Positions 8,505-17,542 of a stretch of 64,000 bases of DNA are shown piece after piece. The stretch is taken from assembly GCF_004365705.1 (NCBI RefSeq), contig NZ_SOBN01000001.1, forward strand, positions 496,001 to 560,000, in the 5' to 3' direction. Position numbers and translations under genes: made by a program. Source of the stretch: Streptomyces sp. 846.5 (GTDB lineage: Bacteria; Actinomycetota; Actinomycetes; Streptomycetales; Streptomycetaceae). A model generated the notes under the pieces. The model did no database searches. It was given only the letters and a program-made list of their open reading frames with translations, and was not told the origin of the DNA. Numbering within the stretch: the first letter of the stretch is position 1; each line of letters starts with the position of its first letter.

Positions 8505-9866
8505 TCAGCGACGCTTCGGGCGGATCCGGCCGGATCCGGGCCGGGGCGCGGGTCCGAACAGGCTCGCCCGGAACAGTCCGTAGGTGATCCGCTGCAGCGC
8601 GGCCGCCTCCAGTTCGTCCCGCAGCTCGCCGCTGCGTAGCAGCGCCTCGGGGCCCAGCAGGCCCTCGACGACAGCCAGCGCACCGGCGGTGTCGCCGTGG
8701 TCCAGGCGTTCCCGGACGCCGGTGAGGCAGTCCGGGCGCCGGTGCGCTTCGTCGATCGCTTGCAGGCAGGGCAGCGGCGTACCGGTCAGCGCGATCAGCA
8801 GTTCCTCCCTGCGGATCTCGGCAGGGTCGTGGTCCAGCGGCGCCAGTACGCCGTTGACCAGGCCGATTCGGTGTTGCTCTCCCCGGCACTCCACCCGGCG
8901 CGGTTCTCCGGCCCGGTCCGGGGGCCGGTACGAGCGGGTGGGTGAACGACCGGGTTCCAGTGCTGAGGCGACCAGCGGGTGCAGCCGATCGATCTCGATC
9001 GCACCGGTACGGATCAGTTCCAGATCCGGCAGCACCCACGTGGCCGCGTCGGGCAGCACCGGTGGTGTGCCGGAGGCCCTGCCGACGGCGGACGGCACCG
9101 CGACCCGCAGAGCGGGCGGTCCGTCCTCGTCCAGGTCCAGGTCCAGCCGGCGTCGCCGCCCGAGCCGAACGGTGAAGGTGCCGACGGGCCGTCCCTCGGC
9201 CCGGAGCAGGATGCCGCCCTCGGCCGCCCACCGGCCGACGGCGCAGCCTTGTTCCTGCGGCAGCAACCCCAACAGTTCGGGGTCCGGCTCCGGACCGCCG
9301 TCGCCGAGTCGCTCGGCTCCGGATCGGACCCGCAGCTCGTCGGTCCTGCGCGCGTCCCACAGATGCCGGTGCAGGTCGAGCCGGAACCGCCGGTCGGGAC
9401 GCGGATGCGGGTGGCGCCGCTCCCGGACTCCTCCGGCGGATCCGTCCCACAGCGTGAGGCTGATGCGCTGACCGGCGTCGGCCCAGGCCGGTGCGGTCCG
9501 GGCCACCAGGTACACCTGGCCTGCGCCGTCACCCGCCGCGGCGTCGTACCAGGCCAGAGCCACGGTCAGCCCCGGGCGCAACAACCCGTCAGGAGCGATC
9601 CTCGGCATGTGCCAGCGCAGCAGGTCAGGAGCCAGATGCCGGAGATCGTCCCGCACCCGGGCCGCGCACTCCCGGCCGTACATGCGGGCCACGGAACGCA
9701 GGTTGAGATCGGTGTCGAATCCTGCGGCAGCACACGCCCCGGCCCAGTCCCCGGCGCAGCGGCGAGCGGTCGCAGTCTCGATCATGGACGGCGGCACGGC
9801 GTACTCGCGCACGCGCCGCCAGAAGGAGAGTCGGGTGGTATCCCCGTTCGCGGTCTGAGTGAGCAT
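8505..9866 (-). CDS. Protein of unknown function in the MoxR-vWA arm
   Basis: The 453-aa protein has no membrane segment, signal peptide or catalytic motif that I recognise. It is Arg-, Asp- and Leu-rich. A central part looks beta-rich (VGTFTVRLGRRRRLDLDLDEDG) and the last third is helical. I chose the ATG at 9866 because AAGG lies 9 nt before it; a GTG two codons upstream (9872) is the alternative. It is first in the leftward arm, 105 bp before the MoxR gene, and starts about 190 bp from the divergent Trypco1 gene. Position suggests it is the dedicated third partner or adaptor of the MoxR-vWA pair. Confidence 0.7.
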   Translation of the reverse strand: MLTQTANGDTTRLSFWRRVREYAVPPSMIETATARRCAGDWAGACAAAGFDTDLNLRSVARMYGRECAARVRDDLRHLAPDLLRWHMPRIAPDGLLRPGLTVALAWYDAAAGDGAGQVYLVARTAPAWADAGQRISLTLWDGSAGGVRERRHPHPRPDRRFRLDLHRHLWDARRTDELRVRSGAERLGDGGPEPDPELLGLLPQEQGCAVGRWAAEGGILLRAEGRPVGTFTVRLGRRRRLDLDLDEDGPPALRVAVPSAVGRASGTPPVLPDAATWVLPDLELIRTGAIEIDRLHPLVASALEPGRSPTRSYRPPDRAGEPRRVECRGEQHRIGLVNGVLAPLDHDPAEIRREELLIALTGTPLPCLQAIDEAHRRPDCLTGVRERLDHGDTAGALAVVEGLLGPEALLRSGELRDELEAAALQRITYGLFRASLFGPAPRPGSGRIRPKRR

Positions 9867-10059
9867 CAGCACTCACCTTGCGCGGACGGGACCCCCGATC
9901 TGATAGCAGAGGGATTCATCATCGCCGGGAGTGTAGCGCTCCCGATCCGGATCCACCAGGTAGTTCCGGATGCCCCGCAGCAGGTAGGGCCCGCAGCGAA
10001 GCTGATGCAGCGTCAACGTTTCTCGTATGCGCGGACCCTGAGTTGGGCATACTGCTCGG
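9867..10059. promoter_or_regulatory. Divergent promoter region between the two arms of the conflict locus
   Basis: This 193-bp gap separates the two oppositely transcribed arms and must hold both promoters. The only clear symmetry is CGGGAG-7nt-CTCCCG at 9926-9944. A shared control region would explain joint regulation of both arms; no specific regulator gene is nearby. Confidence 0.4.
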
Positions 10060-10434
10060 GTGGCCGAATATGTCGAGTTCTCCTTCGCGGATGGAACGGT
10101 GGTCGCGCTCCAGGCGTTTCCCCCAGTTGGTCAGGGCACGGACGACTACGCGGTGCCGGGATTCGGCTCGTCGCTGCCTGTGTCTCGTGGACGCCTGGTC
10201 ACAGCCACCGACACCGCGCTGCGCACCGTGCTCGCCCCACTGGTTCCGGTGCTGGAGAGCATCCATGACACGGTCGCCGCAGCGCCGAACCCTCCGCAGC
10301 GGCTCCAGGTGTCCCTCGGAGTCCGAATCGGCCATGATCTCAAACTCGGGGTCGTCGGAGCCACTGGTGAGGCGAGCCTGACCATCACCGCCGACTGGGA
10401 TCTCCCGCGGCCGGCCCCGACCCAGTCGCCATGA
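10060..10434 (+). CDS. CU044_2847-family (trypsin-co-occurring domain 1-like) protein
   Basis: The 124-aa protein starts at a GTG and matches the small Trypco1/CU044_2847 family in pattern: an N-terminal VEFSFADGTVVAL strand pair, a helix with ESIHDTVAAAP, and a C-terminal beta-rich LQVSLGVRIGHDLKLGVVG followed by EASLTITADW. These proteins are encoded beside trypsin-like proteases in actinobacterial and cyanobacterial conflict loci and are thought to regulate or present substrate to the protease. The gene overlaps the protease gene by ATGA, so the two products are probably made in fixed ratio. Confidence 0.75.
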   Translation: MAEYVEFSFADGTVVALQAFPPVGQGTDDYAVPGFGSSLPVSRGRLVTATDTALRTVLAPLVPVLESIHDTVAAAPNPPQRLQVSLGVRIGHDLKLGVVGATGEASLTITADWDLPRPAPTQSP

Positions 10435-12653
10435 CCGTGGGGTGGTTCTCCTCGCACCTGGCCGCCGACGAGCGTGCCGCCCGACCCTCCCTGGTCACTC
10501 TCCTCGGCGCCGCGGACGGACGGCCGGTCGGCGGCGGGGTGTACCTTTCCGCCCGCTCCGTGCTGACCTGCGCGCACGTGGTGAACGATGTCCTGGGTCG
10601 GCCCCCCTTCCACCAGGCGCCACCGCAGGATGCCTGGATCGAGGTCGCCTTTCCAGGTGCGCCGGCGGCACCGCGGATCAAAGGAAAGGTCAGCACCTGG
10701 ATCCCGGCGCGCAGGCCCGGGCAGCAGCTCGCCCTCGCGGCGGTCAAGGGCGACCGTACCTGGGCCGGTGATCTGGCCCTGCTGACCCTTTCCGATGACC
10801 CGCCTGCCCAGGTGCGCGCGATCGACTGGCGACCGATGAAGGTCGGCATGTCCGTACGCTCCTGGTACGGCGGAGGCGAGGAGTTCACCTTCGCGGAGGC
10901 GCTGGTACGAAGCATCGACGCTGACGTCGCACTGCTCGACGGTGATCTCCGGGGAGCGGCCATCGGCCCCGGGTACAGCGGCGGCCCGCTGTGGTGCCAG
11001 TCGCAGCAGGCCGCCGTAGGCCTGGTCCTGGGTGTCATCCCGCAGGCGTCGTCGACGTTCGCAGTGGATCAGGTCGTACGCCGGTCGCTGGCTGTCCCCT
11101 GGCAGGAGATCGAGCGCGCGTTGACAGCGCAGACCGGCGGGAGTGGTGCGGTCTCCTCCACCGGCCCCGGCACGGGTGACCGTCGCAGCCGTCGCTCGCG
11201 GCACGCCGACGACTCCTCGGTGTTCACCCTGACATCCGTCCTCCACGAGGTCATGTCCACGGCTGTCCTGGTCGAGCAGGCCCGCAGGCTGTCCCGGGAA
11301 CTGCGGCTGGAACTCCCTGAGGCGCCCGACGAGCCCGGGCCCGGCATCCGCGAACTGGCCGAGCTGCTGCTGGAGATGCCGCGCGCGATGGCTGTGCTGA
11401 CCGAGGGCCTTCTCGGACCGAACCGGGAGGGTTCACGCAGGCTGCTGGCGGTGGGACGGGCTCTGCGGGCCCCAGGGATGCTCTCGGTCCACGAGTACGA
11501 CTGGCTCACCGGCCTGCTCACGTCGCAGGAGTACGCCCATGTGGTGGAGGCCGCGCGGGCCGCTCTCCCGTACTCCTCGCTGTGGAAGGAGTACCAGCCG
11601 CCGGAGGCCGGGGCCGGCACAGCGGCTGCGCTGATCGAGCGGCTGGAGGAGTACTGGGGTGACAGCATGACCGTGCCCGAGGCAGGCCTCCGAGTACCTG
11701 CTCTGATCCGCGTGGTCGAGTTCCTGGCGGCATCGCGTCCCGAACCCCTGTCCAGGGCACTCCGGGACTGGTCCGCCCAGGTGGCACGTCGGCTGGGCGT
11801 GTCCAAACAGGCCCTGCTGGAGCGGCGCGCGGACGCGAGGACTTGGGCTGGATCGGATGCCCGGACGGCTTCCCGGCGAACCCGGCCCCGACTGGTCGTC
11901 GAGTTGTCCCGGCAGAGTGCGGACCGCTATCGCTGCGCCGGCTGGTACGCACCGGGCGACGGAAGCATCCGCCGGATCCTGGCCGATGAGCAGGCCCGCT
12001 CGCCGGCCGAAACCGCGGCGCTGCTGCACGAGGTCCTGAACGGCACGAGTACGGCGCGTGGCACGGACAGCCTGCCGGTCATCGAAGTCGTGCTCCCCCT
12101 GGACGACCTCGACCTCCCGGTGGACCAGTGGGAGAGCACCGACACCACCGGCCTCCCCATGGTGCTCGGCGTCGAATACCCGCTGGTGCTGCGCTGCCTC
12201 GAACCCCGCCATCGCTCCGCCGGTCACTACGCGAACTGGCGTCGACGCTGGAACGCAGTGGACCGGGGCGGCTGGGAACGGCTCGGCAGCGACCTCGTCT
12301 CGGTCCATCAGGTCTACGGCGTGCTGAAGACCGACCTGTCCGTGTCCCGGGTCGTCCTCGAGTGCACCCCCGAACTGCGCCCCGCATTGCGGGCTGCCTG
12401 CGTCCTTCTCGGGATCCCCGTGGTGCTCTGGGACCGGGTCCAGGACCACCCCGGGCGCGCGGACCGGTTGACCGCGCTCATGATCAATGGTTCGACTCGC
12501 GAGTTACCGCTGCGATTGCGCCGGCAGCGTGCGCAGTCCCTGGCCGCTGCCGCCCCGGCGGCACTGACGCCCAGTCTGATCTGGGACGACATCGATCAGC
12601 CGATGCCGGAGTCCCGATGGCGCGACCCTTCTCGGGGAGGAGAGCAACCATGA
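10431..12653 (+). CDS. Trypsin-like protease fused to a VMAP C-terminal domain
   Basis: The 740-aa protein begins with a trypsin-fold domain with a full triad: His49 in TCAHVV, Asp near 115 in GDLALLTL, and Ser near 183 in GYSGGPL. A helical middle region (about 260-460) resembles VMAP-M or effector-associated domains. The end (about 480-740) has VMAP-C hallmarks such as VLPLDDLDLPVDQW, GVEYPLVLRCLEPR and VVLWDR. No signal peptide is present, so the protease acts in the cytosol. In vWA-MoxR-VMAP systems the VMAP protein bridges the motor and the effector; here it carries the effector itself. It overlaps both neighbours by ATGA. Confidence 0.85.
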   Translation: MTVGWFSSHLAADERAARPSLVTLLGAADGRPVGGGVYLSARSVLTCAHVVNDVLGRPPFHQAPPQDAWIEVAFPGAPAAPRIKGKVSTWIPARRPGQQLALAAVKGDRTWAGDLALLTLSDDPPAQVRAIDWRPMKVGMSVRSWYGGGEEFTFAEALVRSIDADVALLDGDLRGAAIGPGYSGGPLWCQSQQAAVGLVLGVIPQASSTFAVDQVVRRSLAVPWQEIERALTAQTGGSGAVSSTGPGTGDRRSRRSRHADDSSVFTLTSVLHEVMSTAVLVEQARRLSRELRLELPEAPDEPGPGIRELAELLLEMPRAMAVLTEGLLGPNREGSRRLLAVGRALRAPGMLSVHEYDWLTGLLTSQEYAHVVEAARAALPYSSLWKEYQPPEAGAGTAAALIERLEEYWGDSMTVPEAGLRVPALIRVVEFLAASRPEPLSRALRDWSAQVARRLGVSKQALLERRADARTWAGSDARTASRRTRPRLVVELSRQSADRYRCAGWYAPGDGSIRRILADEQARSPAETAALLHEVLNGTSTARGTDSLPVIEVVLPLDDLDLPVDQWESTDTTGLPMVLGVEYPLVLRCLEPRHRSAGHYANWRRRWNAVDRGGWERLGSDLVSVHQVYGVLKTDLSVSRVVLECTPELRPALRAACVLLGIPVVLWDRVQDHPGRADRLTALMINGSTRELPLRLRRQRAQSLAAAAPAALTPSLIWDDIDQPMPESRWRDPSRGGEQP

Positions 12654-13663
12654 GCTTCGACAGTGCTGAGCAGTGGGACGGATACCTGGAGCATGGCTCC
12701 GCCGAACCATGGCAGCTCTTCCGGGGCGACGGGATCCCGCGACGACCCGACCTGCCGCCCCCGCCGCCTTGGCGGACGTTCACCGGTGGGGCTGCCGACA
12801 GCTCCGCCCGGAACCCGCCGCTCCCGGCACGCCCCTATCTCATCGAGCCGGCCCACGCCAACGTGGTCAACGCCGCACTGCACTTGCGGCGACCGCTTCT
12901 GGTCACCGGTCACCCCGGCACGGGGAAGTCGTCACTCGCCGACGCGATCGCCCACGAGCTGTCCCTCGGCAGTGTGCTGCGCTGGAACGTCAACAGCCGT
13001 TCCCAGGTCGTCGAGGCGCTGTACCAGTACGACGCCATCGGCCGGCTGCGCGAGGCGGGGAGCGGGCTGCCGTCCGGTCCGGACCGGACCGGCGGCAATG
13101 ACGTCGGGCACTTCATCCGGCTGGGACCGCTGGGGACCGCCCTGGTACCCCGCACCCGCCCGCGGGTCCTGCTCGTCGACGAACTCGACAAGGGGGACAT
13201 CGACCTGCCCAATGACCTGCTCTCCGCGTTCGAGGAGGGCGAGTTCGTGATCCCGGAACTCGCGCGCCTCCCCTCCGGCACCGAGGTGTCCGTCCATCCG
13301 GCCGACGGCGGACAACTGGTGCCGGTCACTGACGGCCGGATCCGTTGCCGGGAATTCCCGGTCGTGGTGATCACAAGCAACGGCGAGCGGGACTTCCCGC
13401 CCGCCTTCCTGCGCCGCTGCCTGCGGCTGGAACTTCCCGACCCCGACGAGACCCGCCTGCGTGCCATCGTCGACGCGCATCTGGGCGGCCAAGCGCTGTC
13501 GGGCGCCGATGAACTGGTACGGCTCTTCCTCGCCCGCCGGGCCCCGGGAGAGCTGGCCACCGACCAACTGCTGAACGCGGCGTTCCTCCGGCTCAAGGGC
13601 GTCGACCTGGACGCGGAAGGACTCATCGAAGCCGTGCTCCACCGCCTGGGCGGGGCGGTGTGA
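12650..13663 (+). CDS. MoxR-family AAA+ ATPase (right arm)
   Basis: The 337-aa ATPase has Walker A GHPGTGKS (87-94), Walker B VLLVDELDK (about 173-181) and a sensor region VVITSNGERDFPPAFLRRC with the arginine finger. I set the start at the ATG overlapping the VMAP stop (ATGA), with GGGGAGGAG just upstream; the in-frame extension further upstream is antisense-like and unsupported. The N-terminal 60 residues are proline-rich. It should couple ATP hydrolysis to the vWA protein encoded immediately downstream and to the trypsin-VMAP effector. Confidence 0.9.
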   Translation: MSFDSAEQWDGYLEHGSAEPWQLFRGDGIPRRPDLPPPPPWRTFTGGAADSSARNPPLPARPYLIEPAHANVVNAALHLRRPLLVTGHPGTGKSSLADAIAHELSLGSVLRWNVNSRSQVVEALYQYDAIGRLREAGSGLPSGPDRTGGNDVGHFIRLGPLGTALVPRTRPRVLLVDELDKGDIDLPNDLLSAFEEGEFVIPELARLPSGTEVSVHPADGGQLVPVTDGRIRCREFPVVVITSNGERDFPPAFLRRCLRLELPDPDETRLRAIVDAHLGGQALSGADELVRLFLARRAPGELATDQLLNAAFLRLKGVDLDAEGLIEAVLHRLGGAV

Positions 13664-13666
13664 GGG

Positions 13667-16600
13667 TTGTACCGGGAGCTGAGCCACTGCCTCGGGCAGG
13701 AGTCGGGCGACCTCACCCCTGCCGAGCTGCTGGACATCCTCTGGCTGGCAGGCCGGATGCCGCCCGCCGTCCTTCCCGGCGCGCCCCACGGACCGGATGG
13801 CCACAGGGGTATCCGGTCCCGTCGTGGGACAGCGTCCGCGCCGGACCGCCCCCGGGACACCCGGGCGCCGGAGGGCGCCGCGGAAGAAGAGGCGGACCCG
13901 GGCAGCTCCACACACCCTGACAGCGGCCCCGGTGCGCCCGAAGTTCCTGCGGCGACCCGGGCTCCTTCCGACGCCTCTGCCTCGGAGATCCACGCGTCCC
14001 CGAGAGCGGAACCGGAATCCGCCGCCTCTCCAGCTCCCGAAGCCCCGCGCAAGGCGCTGCCGGTCAGCCTCCCCCGGCCGCGCACCATTCCCGAACCGCT
14101 GCGGTTCGCCCGTCAGCTGCGCCCGCTGAAGCGGAACCGCCCCGCGCTCCACCGCCGCCTGGTCGACGAGCAGGCGACAGTGGAACGTGCGGCGCAGGCG
14201 GGAGTCGTCGACGTGGTGCTGCGCCCGGACGCAGAGCGATGGCTGGACGTGGTGCTGGTGGTCGACGAGAGCACATCGATGCTGCTGTGGCGTGACCTGT
14301 CCGCGGAACTCCACCTGCTGCTCGAACGGCTCGGTGCCTTCCGCACCTTCCGGGTGCTGGGGCTGAGACTGCGTCAGTGCTCCTCGCCGGTCCTCACCTG
14401 CCGGCCGTTCAGTGACGAGACCGAACTTCTCGACCCCGGGACGATCCGTGACCCCAGCGGCCGGACGCTCACCCTGGTCCTCTCCGACGGCGCGGCGCCC
14501 GAATGGCGCGGAGCGGAACTGCGACGCATCGTCGCGCGCTGGGCCTCCTGCGGGCCGACTGCCGTGGTCCACGCCCTCCCCTCGCGAATGTGGCCGGGGT
14601 CCGGGCTGTCGGTGCAGCGCTGGGAGGTCACCAACCCGTACCCAGGGGCACCCAACACCGTCTGGCGGGTGAGCGATCCCCTGCTGCCTCCGGAAGTGCT
14701 GGCGTTCCACGGCGTCCCGGTGCCGGTCCTGGAGGTTGGGCCGGACTCCCTCGGGACCTGGGCACGGCTGACTACCACGGCGGAGGGCAGGGCGGTGCTT
14801 CCGCTCTGGGACCTCACCGAACGACCGGAGCCGACGGGAGACGCTGTCCCGCCGCAATTCCGGGAGCACCCCCAGTACCGGTCTCTTGGGGCGGAGCAGC
14901 ATCTGCCGGCGCAGCGGGGCCGGCCGACGGTCCCGCTCCGCGCCTTCCGGAACGCCGCCTCGCCCGAGGCCTACCGGCTGGCCGGCTGCCTGGCCGCCCT
15001 CGTACCGCTCACCGTGCCCGCGATGCGGTTGGTCGCCCAGGCGGTGCAACCGCCGCTGGACAGCTCGCACCTGGCCGAGGTCTTCCTCAGCGGCCTGTTC
15101 CGGCAACTGATCCCACCTGACGCCTCCCCTGGCGGGGCGGAACCCCCAGAAGCGGAATCGCGTCGCACGGCCCGCCGGAGCCAGGCCGACAGCATGCTCT
15201 TCACCTTCGACGACATCGTCCAGGACATTCTGCTGGACGCCGTCCCGACCGCGGAGATCCTCGAGACGACCCGCAGGGTCAGCGACACCGTAGCCGAGCT
15301 CCTGGGCAGATCACCGGATTTCGCTGCCTGGTTGAGCCACCGCGACGGCCCTGACGAGCTGCCGGACATCGCCCGTGCCTTCGCCTGGTTGAGTGCCCCA
15401 CTGCTCGCCCGACTCGGCCTCACCGCTGACCCCCGGACGGACGACCTGGACGAACCGGACGTCCCGGAGATCGAGCCGCCCGAACAGGCCCGCAACCCGC
15501 TCTCCCCCTACTTCGACGGCTGGGACCTGTTTCGCGCTTCCGTCAACTTCGACCGCGAGACCCCGCGCCCGGGGTACATCGCCCCCTACATCAGCCTGGT
15601 GGTGGGCGACCGGTACCGGCTCGGTGCACGCATGGCGGAGAGCACGACGACAGACGTCTACGCGGGTGCGACATCCGGGGGAACCCCCGTCGCCGTTCGG
15701 ATCGCCTGGCACAACCGGCCCCGACAGCGCGGCGCGGCGCGGCGCCGGATCGCCGCCGAGGGCGCCGCCCTGAGCGCGGTCGCACATCCCTGCTTACCCG
15801 TCCTGCTGGACTTCGGTCCGGGCGGCGACCCACCCGCCACCGATCTCCCCTGGCTCGCGATGACCCTGGGCGCGGCGAGATCAGGACGACGTCCGCTCAC
15901 CCTTCGAGAGCTGATGCGCCACGTACGCGGAACGGAGGCGCAGTCGGTCGCCTTCCACCTCGCCCATCTGCTGGCCGATGCCCTGACCGTGTGCCACGCC
16001 GCTGGGGTGGTCCACGGTCGACTCACCGCCGATCGGGTGCTGATGACCGGAACCGGGCCGCTGATCGTCGGCTGGGGTGCCCACTCCAGTGCCGCAGAGC
16101 CGGCCGACGACCTGCTCGCCCTGGGCCAGTTGATGCTCCAAGCCTCCGCTCCACCATCGCTCTGGCAGGACGACCCCACCGAGACGGCACTGGCGGACAC
16201 CCTGGGAAGACTCGATCCGGGACTCACCGCACTGATCCGCGGCTGTCTGCGGACGTCACCGTCGGAGCGCCTCAGCGCCCCCGAGCTGAGGGCTCTCGCC
16301 GCGTCCCGCCTCACCAGTGACAGCATCGGCCAGCCCATCCGTGAGCTCCTCCCCGCAGTCGCACAGGAACTGCTTGACGCAGGGCACACGCCCGCGCCAC
16401 CGATCACCGGCTTGCCCGGGCCTCCCCCGGAAGCGGACCGCGGCCGCCAGTCCAGACGTGCGATCCGGCGGCTGGACGCAAGGGCCAACAGGCCCGACGT
16501 CCTCGCGCCGGCAATCGCCGACCCCGTCCCCAGGAAGGCGCCGGCGACCAGGGCCGCCGCGCCCGGCGGGACACTGATCTGGCATCCGGGGAACGTCGGC

Positions 16601-17455
16601 CCCGTGCAACAAGGTCGGCGACGCAAGCACGGCCCTGTTCCCACCCCCGGTCCCGCTCACCCGACCGTGATGGTGTACTCGGTCTCCCCTGCGGTGGGCT
16701 GCTCAACGGTGGCCGTGCAACTGGGCTCCGCGCTGGCGGTGCTCGGCAGAAAGCAGAAGCCCCAGGAGCACGTGCTCATGCTGCTCGTGGATCGTTCCAT
16801 GGGCGTCCTCGGTTACCGGGCCCCGCTGTCCGCACCGGATCTGGGCGACACCCTCCTGCTCGGACCCCAGTCCCCTTCGGAGGCTGTGACGCCACCCGAG
16901 TGGATCAGCCGGTTCGGTCACCGTCCGCCGCCGCGGTGGCTGACCCGTCAGGACTCCAACGGACTGCACATCGTCTACCGCACCACGGACGTCCTGACCG
17001 TGATGCCCATGGGGACACGCACGGTTCGCGAAAGCGTCGACGAACTCAGGCACCTCGGCCTGGTCCTGCTCGCCTACCGTGCCAGAGGACGGAGTCCGGA
17101 CGAGTTCCGACGCGACGCCAAGATCGACCGGCTGGTCGTCGCCACGGACACCAGACCGGGCAGCCTGCGGGCGGTCAGGACCGAGTTGGACCGAATGCGC
17201 GAGTCGTTTGCCACCGAACTGACGCGTGATGCGCTGGTCGTGGTCTCCGACCTGTGCGGAGCCGAATCCCCTGCCGCTGCGTCAACCATCGCCGAGCACC
17301 TCGGCATATGGGCGGACCAGGCCTTCGTCATGCCGTACGACCCCACGCTGGGTAGCCGCGGGCTGGTCGACCACGCGGAACTCGATCCCACGAGCCGCCG
17401 TGCCTACCGGGATCTGGCCCGCGCGGTGCACGCAGGTCTCCCGCCGACGCGCTGA
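13667..17455 (+). CDS. SAV_2336-like vWA / pseudokinase / MinD-like fusion protein
   Basis: The 1262-aa protein combines an N-terminal helical SAV_2336-type segment (LTPAELLDILWLAGRMP), a Pro/Glu-rich linker (about 45-135) and a vWA domain with MIDAS DESTS at 200-204. From about 645 there is a protein-kinase fold whose catalytic residues are gone: VAVRIAWH replaces VAIK, HGRL replaces HRD and GWG replaces DFG. The end (about 1002-1262) is a MinD/ParA-like P-loop domain whose Walker A reads SPAVGCST without lysine. The start is uncertain: a TTG lies one codon after the in-frame TGA of the MoxR gene. Likely the signal-sensing partner of the MoxR ATPase and trypsin-VMAP effector. Confidence 0.8.
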   Translation: MYRELSHCLGQESGDLTPAELLDILWLAGRMPPAVLPGAPHGPDGHRGIRSRRGTASAPDRPRDTRAPEGAAEEEADPGSSTHPDSGPGAPEVPAATRAPSDASASEIHASPRAEPESAASPAPEAPRKALPVSLPRPRTIPEPLRFARQLRPLKRNRPALHRRLVDEQATVERAAQAGVVDVVLRPDAERWLDVVLVVDESTSMLLWRDLSAELHLLLERLGAFRTFRVLGLRLRQCSSPVLTCRPFSDETELLDPGTIRDPSGRTLTLVLSDGAAPEWRGAELRRIVARWASCGPTAVVHALPSRMWPGSGLSVQRWEVTNPYPGAPNTVWRVSDPLLPPEVLAFHGVPVPVLEVGPDSLGTWARLTTTAEGRAVLPLWDLTERPEPTGDAVPPQFREHPQYRSLGAEQHLPAQRGRPTVPLRAFRNAASPEAYRLAGCLAALVPLTVPAMRLVAQAVQPPLDSSHLAEVFLSGLFRQLIPPDASPGGAEPPEAESRRTARRSQADSMLFTFDDIVQDILLDAVPTAEILETTRRVSDTVAELLGRSPDFAAWLSHRDGPDELPDIARAFAWLSAPLLARLGLTADPRTDDLDEPDVPEIEPPEQARNPLSPYFDGWDLFRASVNFDRETPRPGYIAPYISLVVGDRYRLGARMAESTTTDVYAGATSGGTPVAVRIAWHNRPRQRGAARRRIAAEGAALSAVAHPCLPVLLDFGPGGDPPATDLPWLAMTLGAARSGRRPLTLRELMRHVRGTEAQSVAFHLAHLLADALTVCHAAGVVHGRLTADRVLMTGTGPLIVGWGAHSSAAEPADDLLALGQLMLQASAPPSLWQDDPTETALADTLGRLDPGLTALIRGCLRTSPSERLSAPELRALAASRLTSDSIGQPIRELLPAVAQELLDAGHTPAPPITGLPGPPPEADRGRQSRRAIRRLDARANRPDVLAPAIADPVPRKAPATRAAAPGGTLIWHPGNVGPVQQGRRRKHGPVPTPGPAHPTVMVYSVSPAVGCSTVAVQLGSALAVLGRKQKPQEHVLMLLVDRSMGVLGYRAPLSAPDLGDTLLLGPQSPSEAVTPPEWISRFGHRPPPRWLTRQDSNGLHIVYRTTDVLTVMPMGTRTVRESVDELRHLGLVLLAYRARGRSPDEFRRDAKIDRLVVATDTRPGSLRAVRTELDRMRESFATELTRDALVVVSDLCGAESPAAASTIAEHLGIWADQAFVMPYDPTLGSRGLVDHAELDPTSRRAYRDLARAVHAGLPPTR

Positions 17456-17478
17456 CCGGCCGCCCCCCTAGCCGTCCG

Positions 17479-17525
17479 CCCGTCCGACCTGGCTGAGCAG
17501 CCAAAGCTCGGCTTGGCCGGACGGG
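17479..17525. terminator. Hairpin between convergent genes
   Basis: An 8-bp stem (CCCGTCCG / CGGACGGG) encloses a smaller GGCTG-AG-CAGCC hairpin. It separates the end of the right arm of the conflict locus from the convergent serine hydrolase gene. Confidence 0.55.
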
Positions 17526-17542
17526 CTCCGGATGATGCACCG

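Noticed and set aside
5899-9450. A continuous 1183-codon frame on the minus strand across the vWA, MoxR and unknown genes
   Set aside because: Only its last third is the true vWA protein; the rest is Arg/Gly/Pro-rich out-of-frame reading of the MoxR and 453-aa genes.
12128-12649. Upstream in-frame extension of the right-arm MoxR gene
   Set aside because: It overlaps the VMAP coding end and has no protein pattern; the ATGA overlap with a strong ribosome site fixes the start at 12650.
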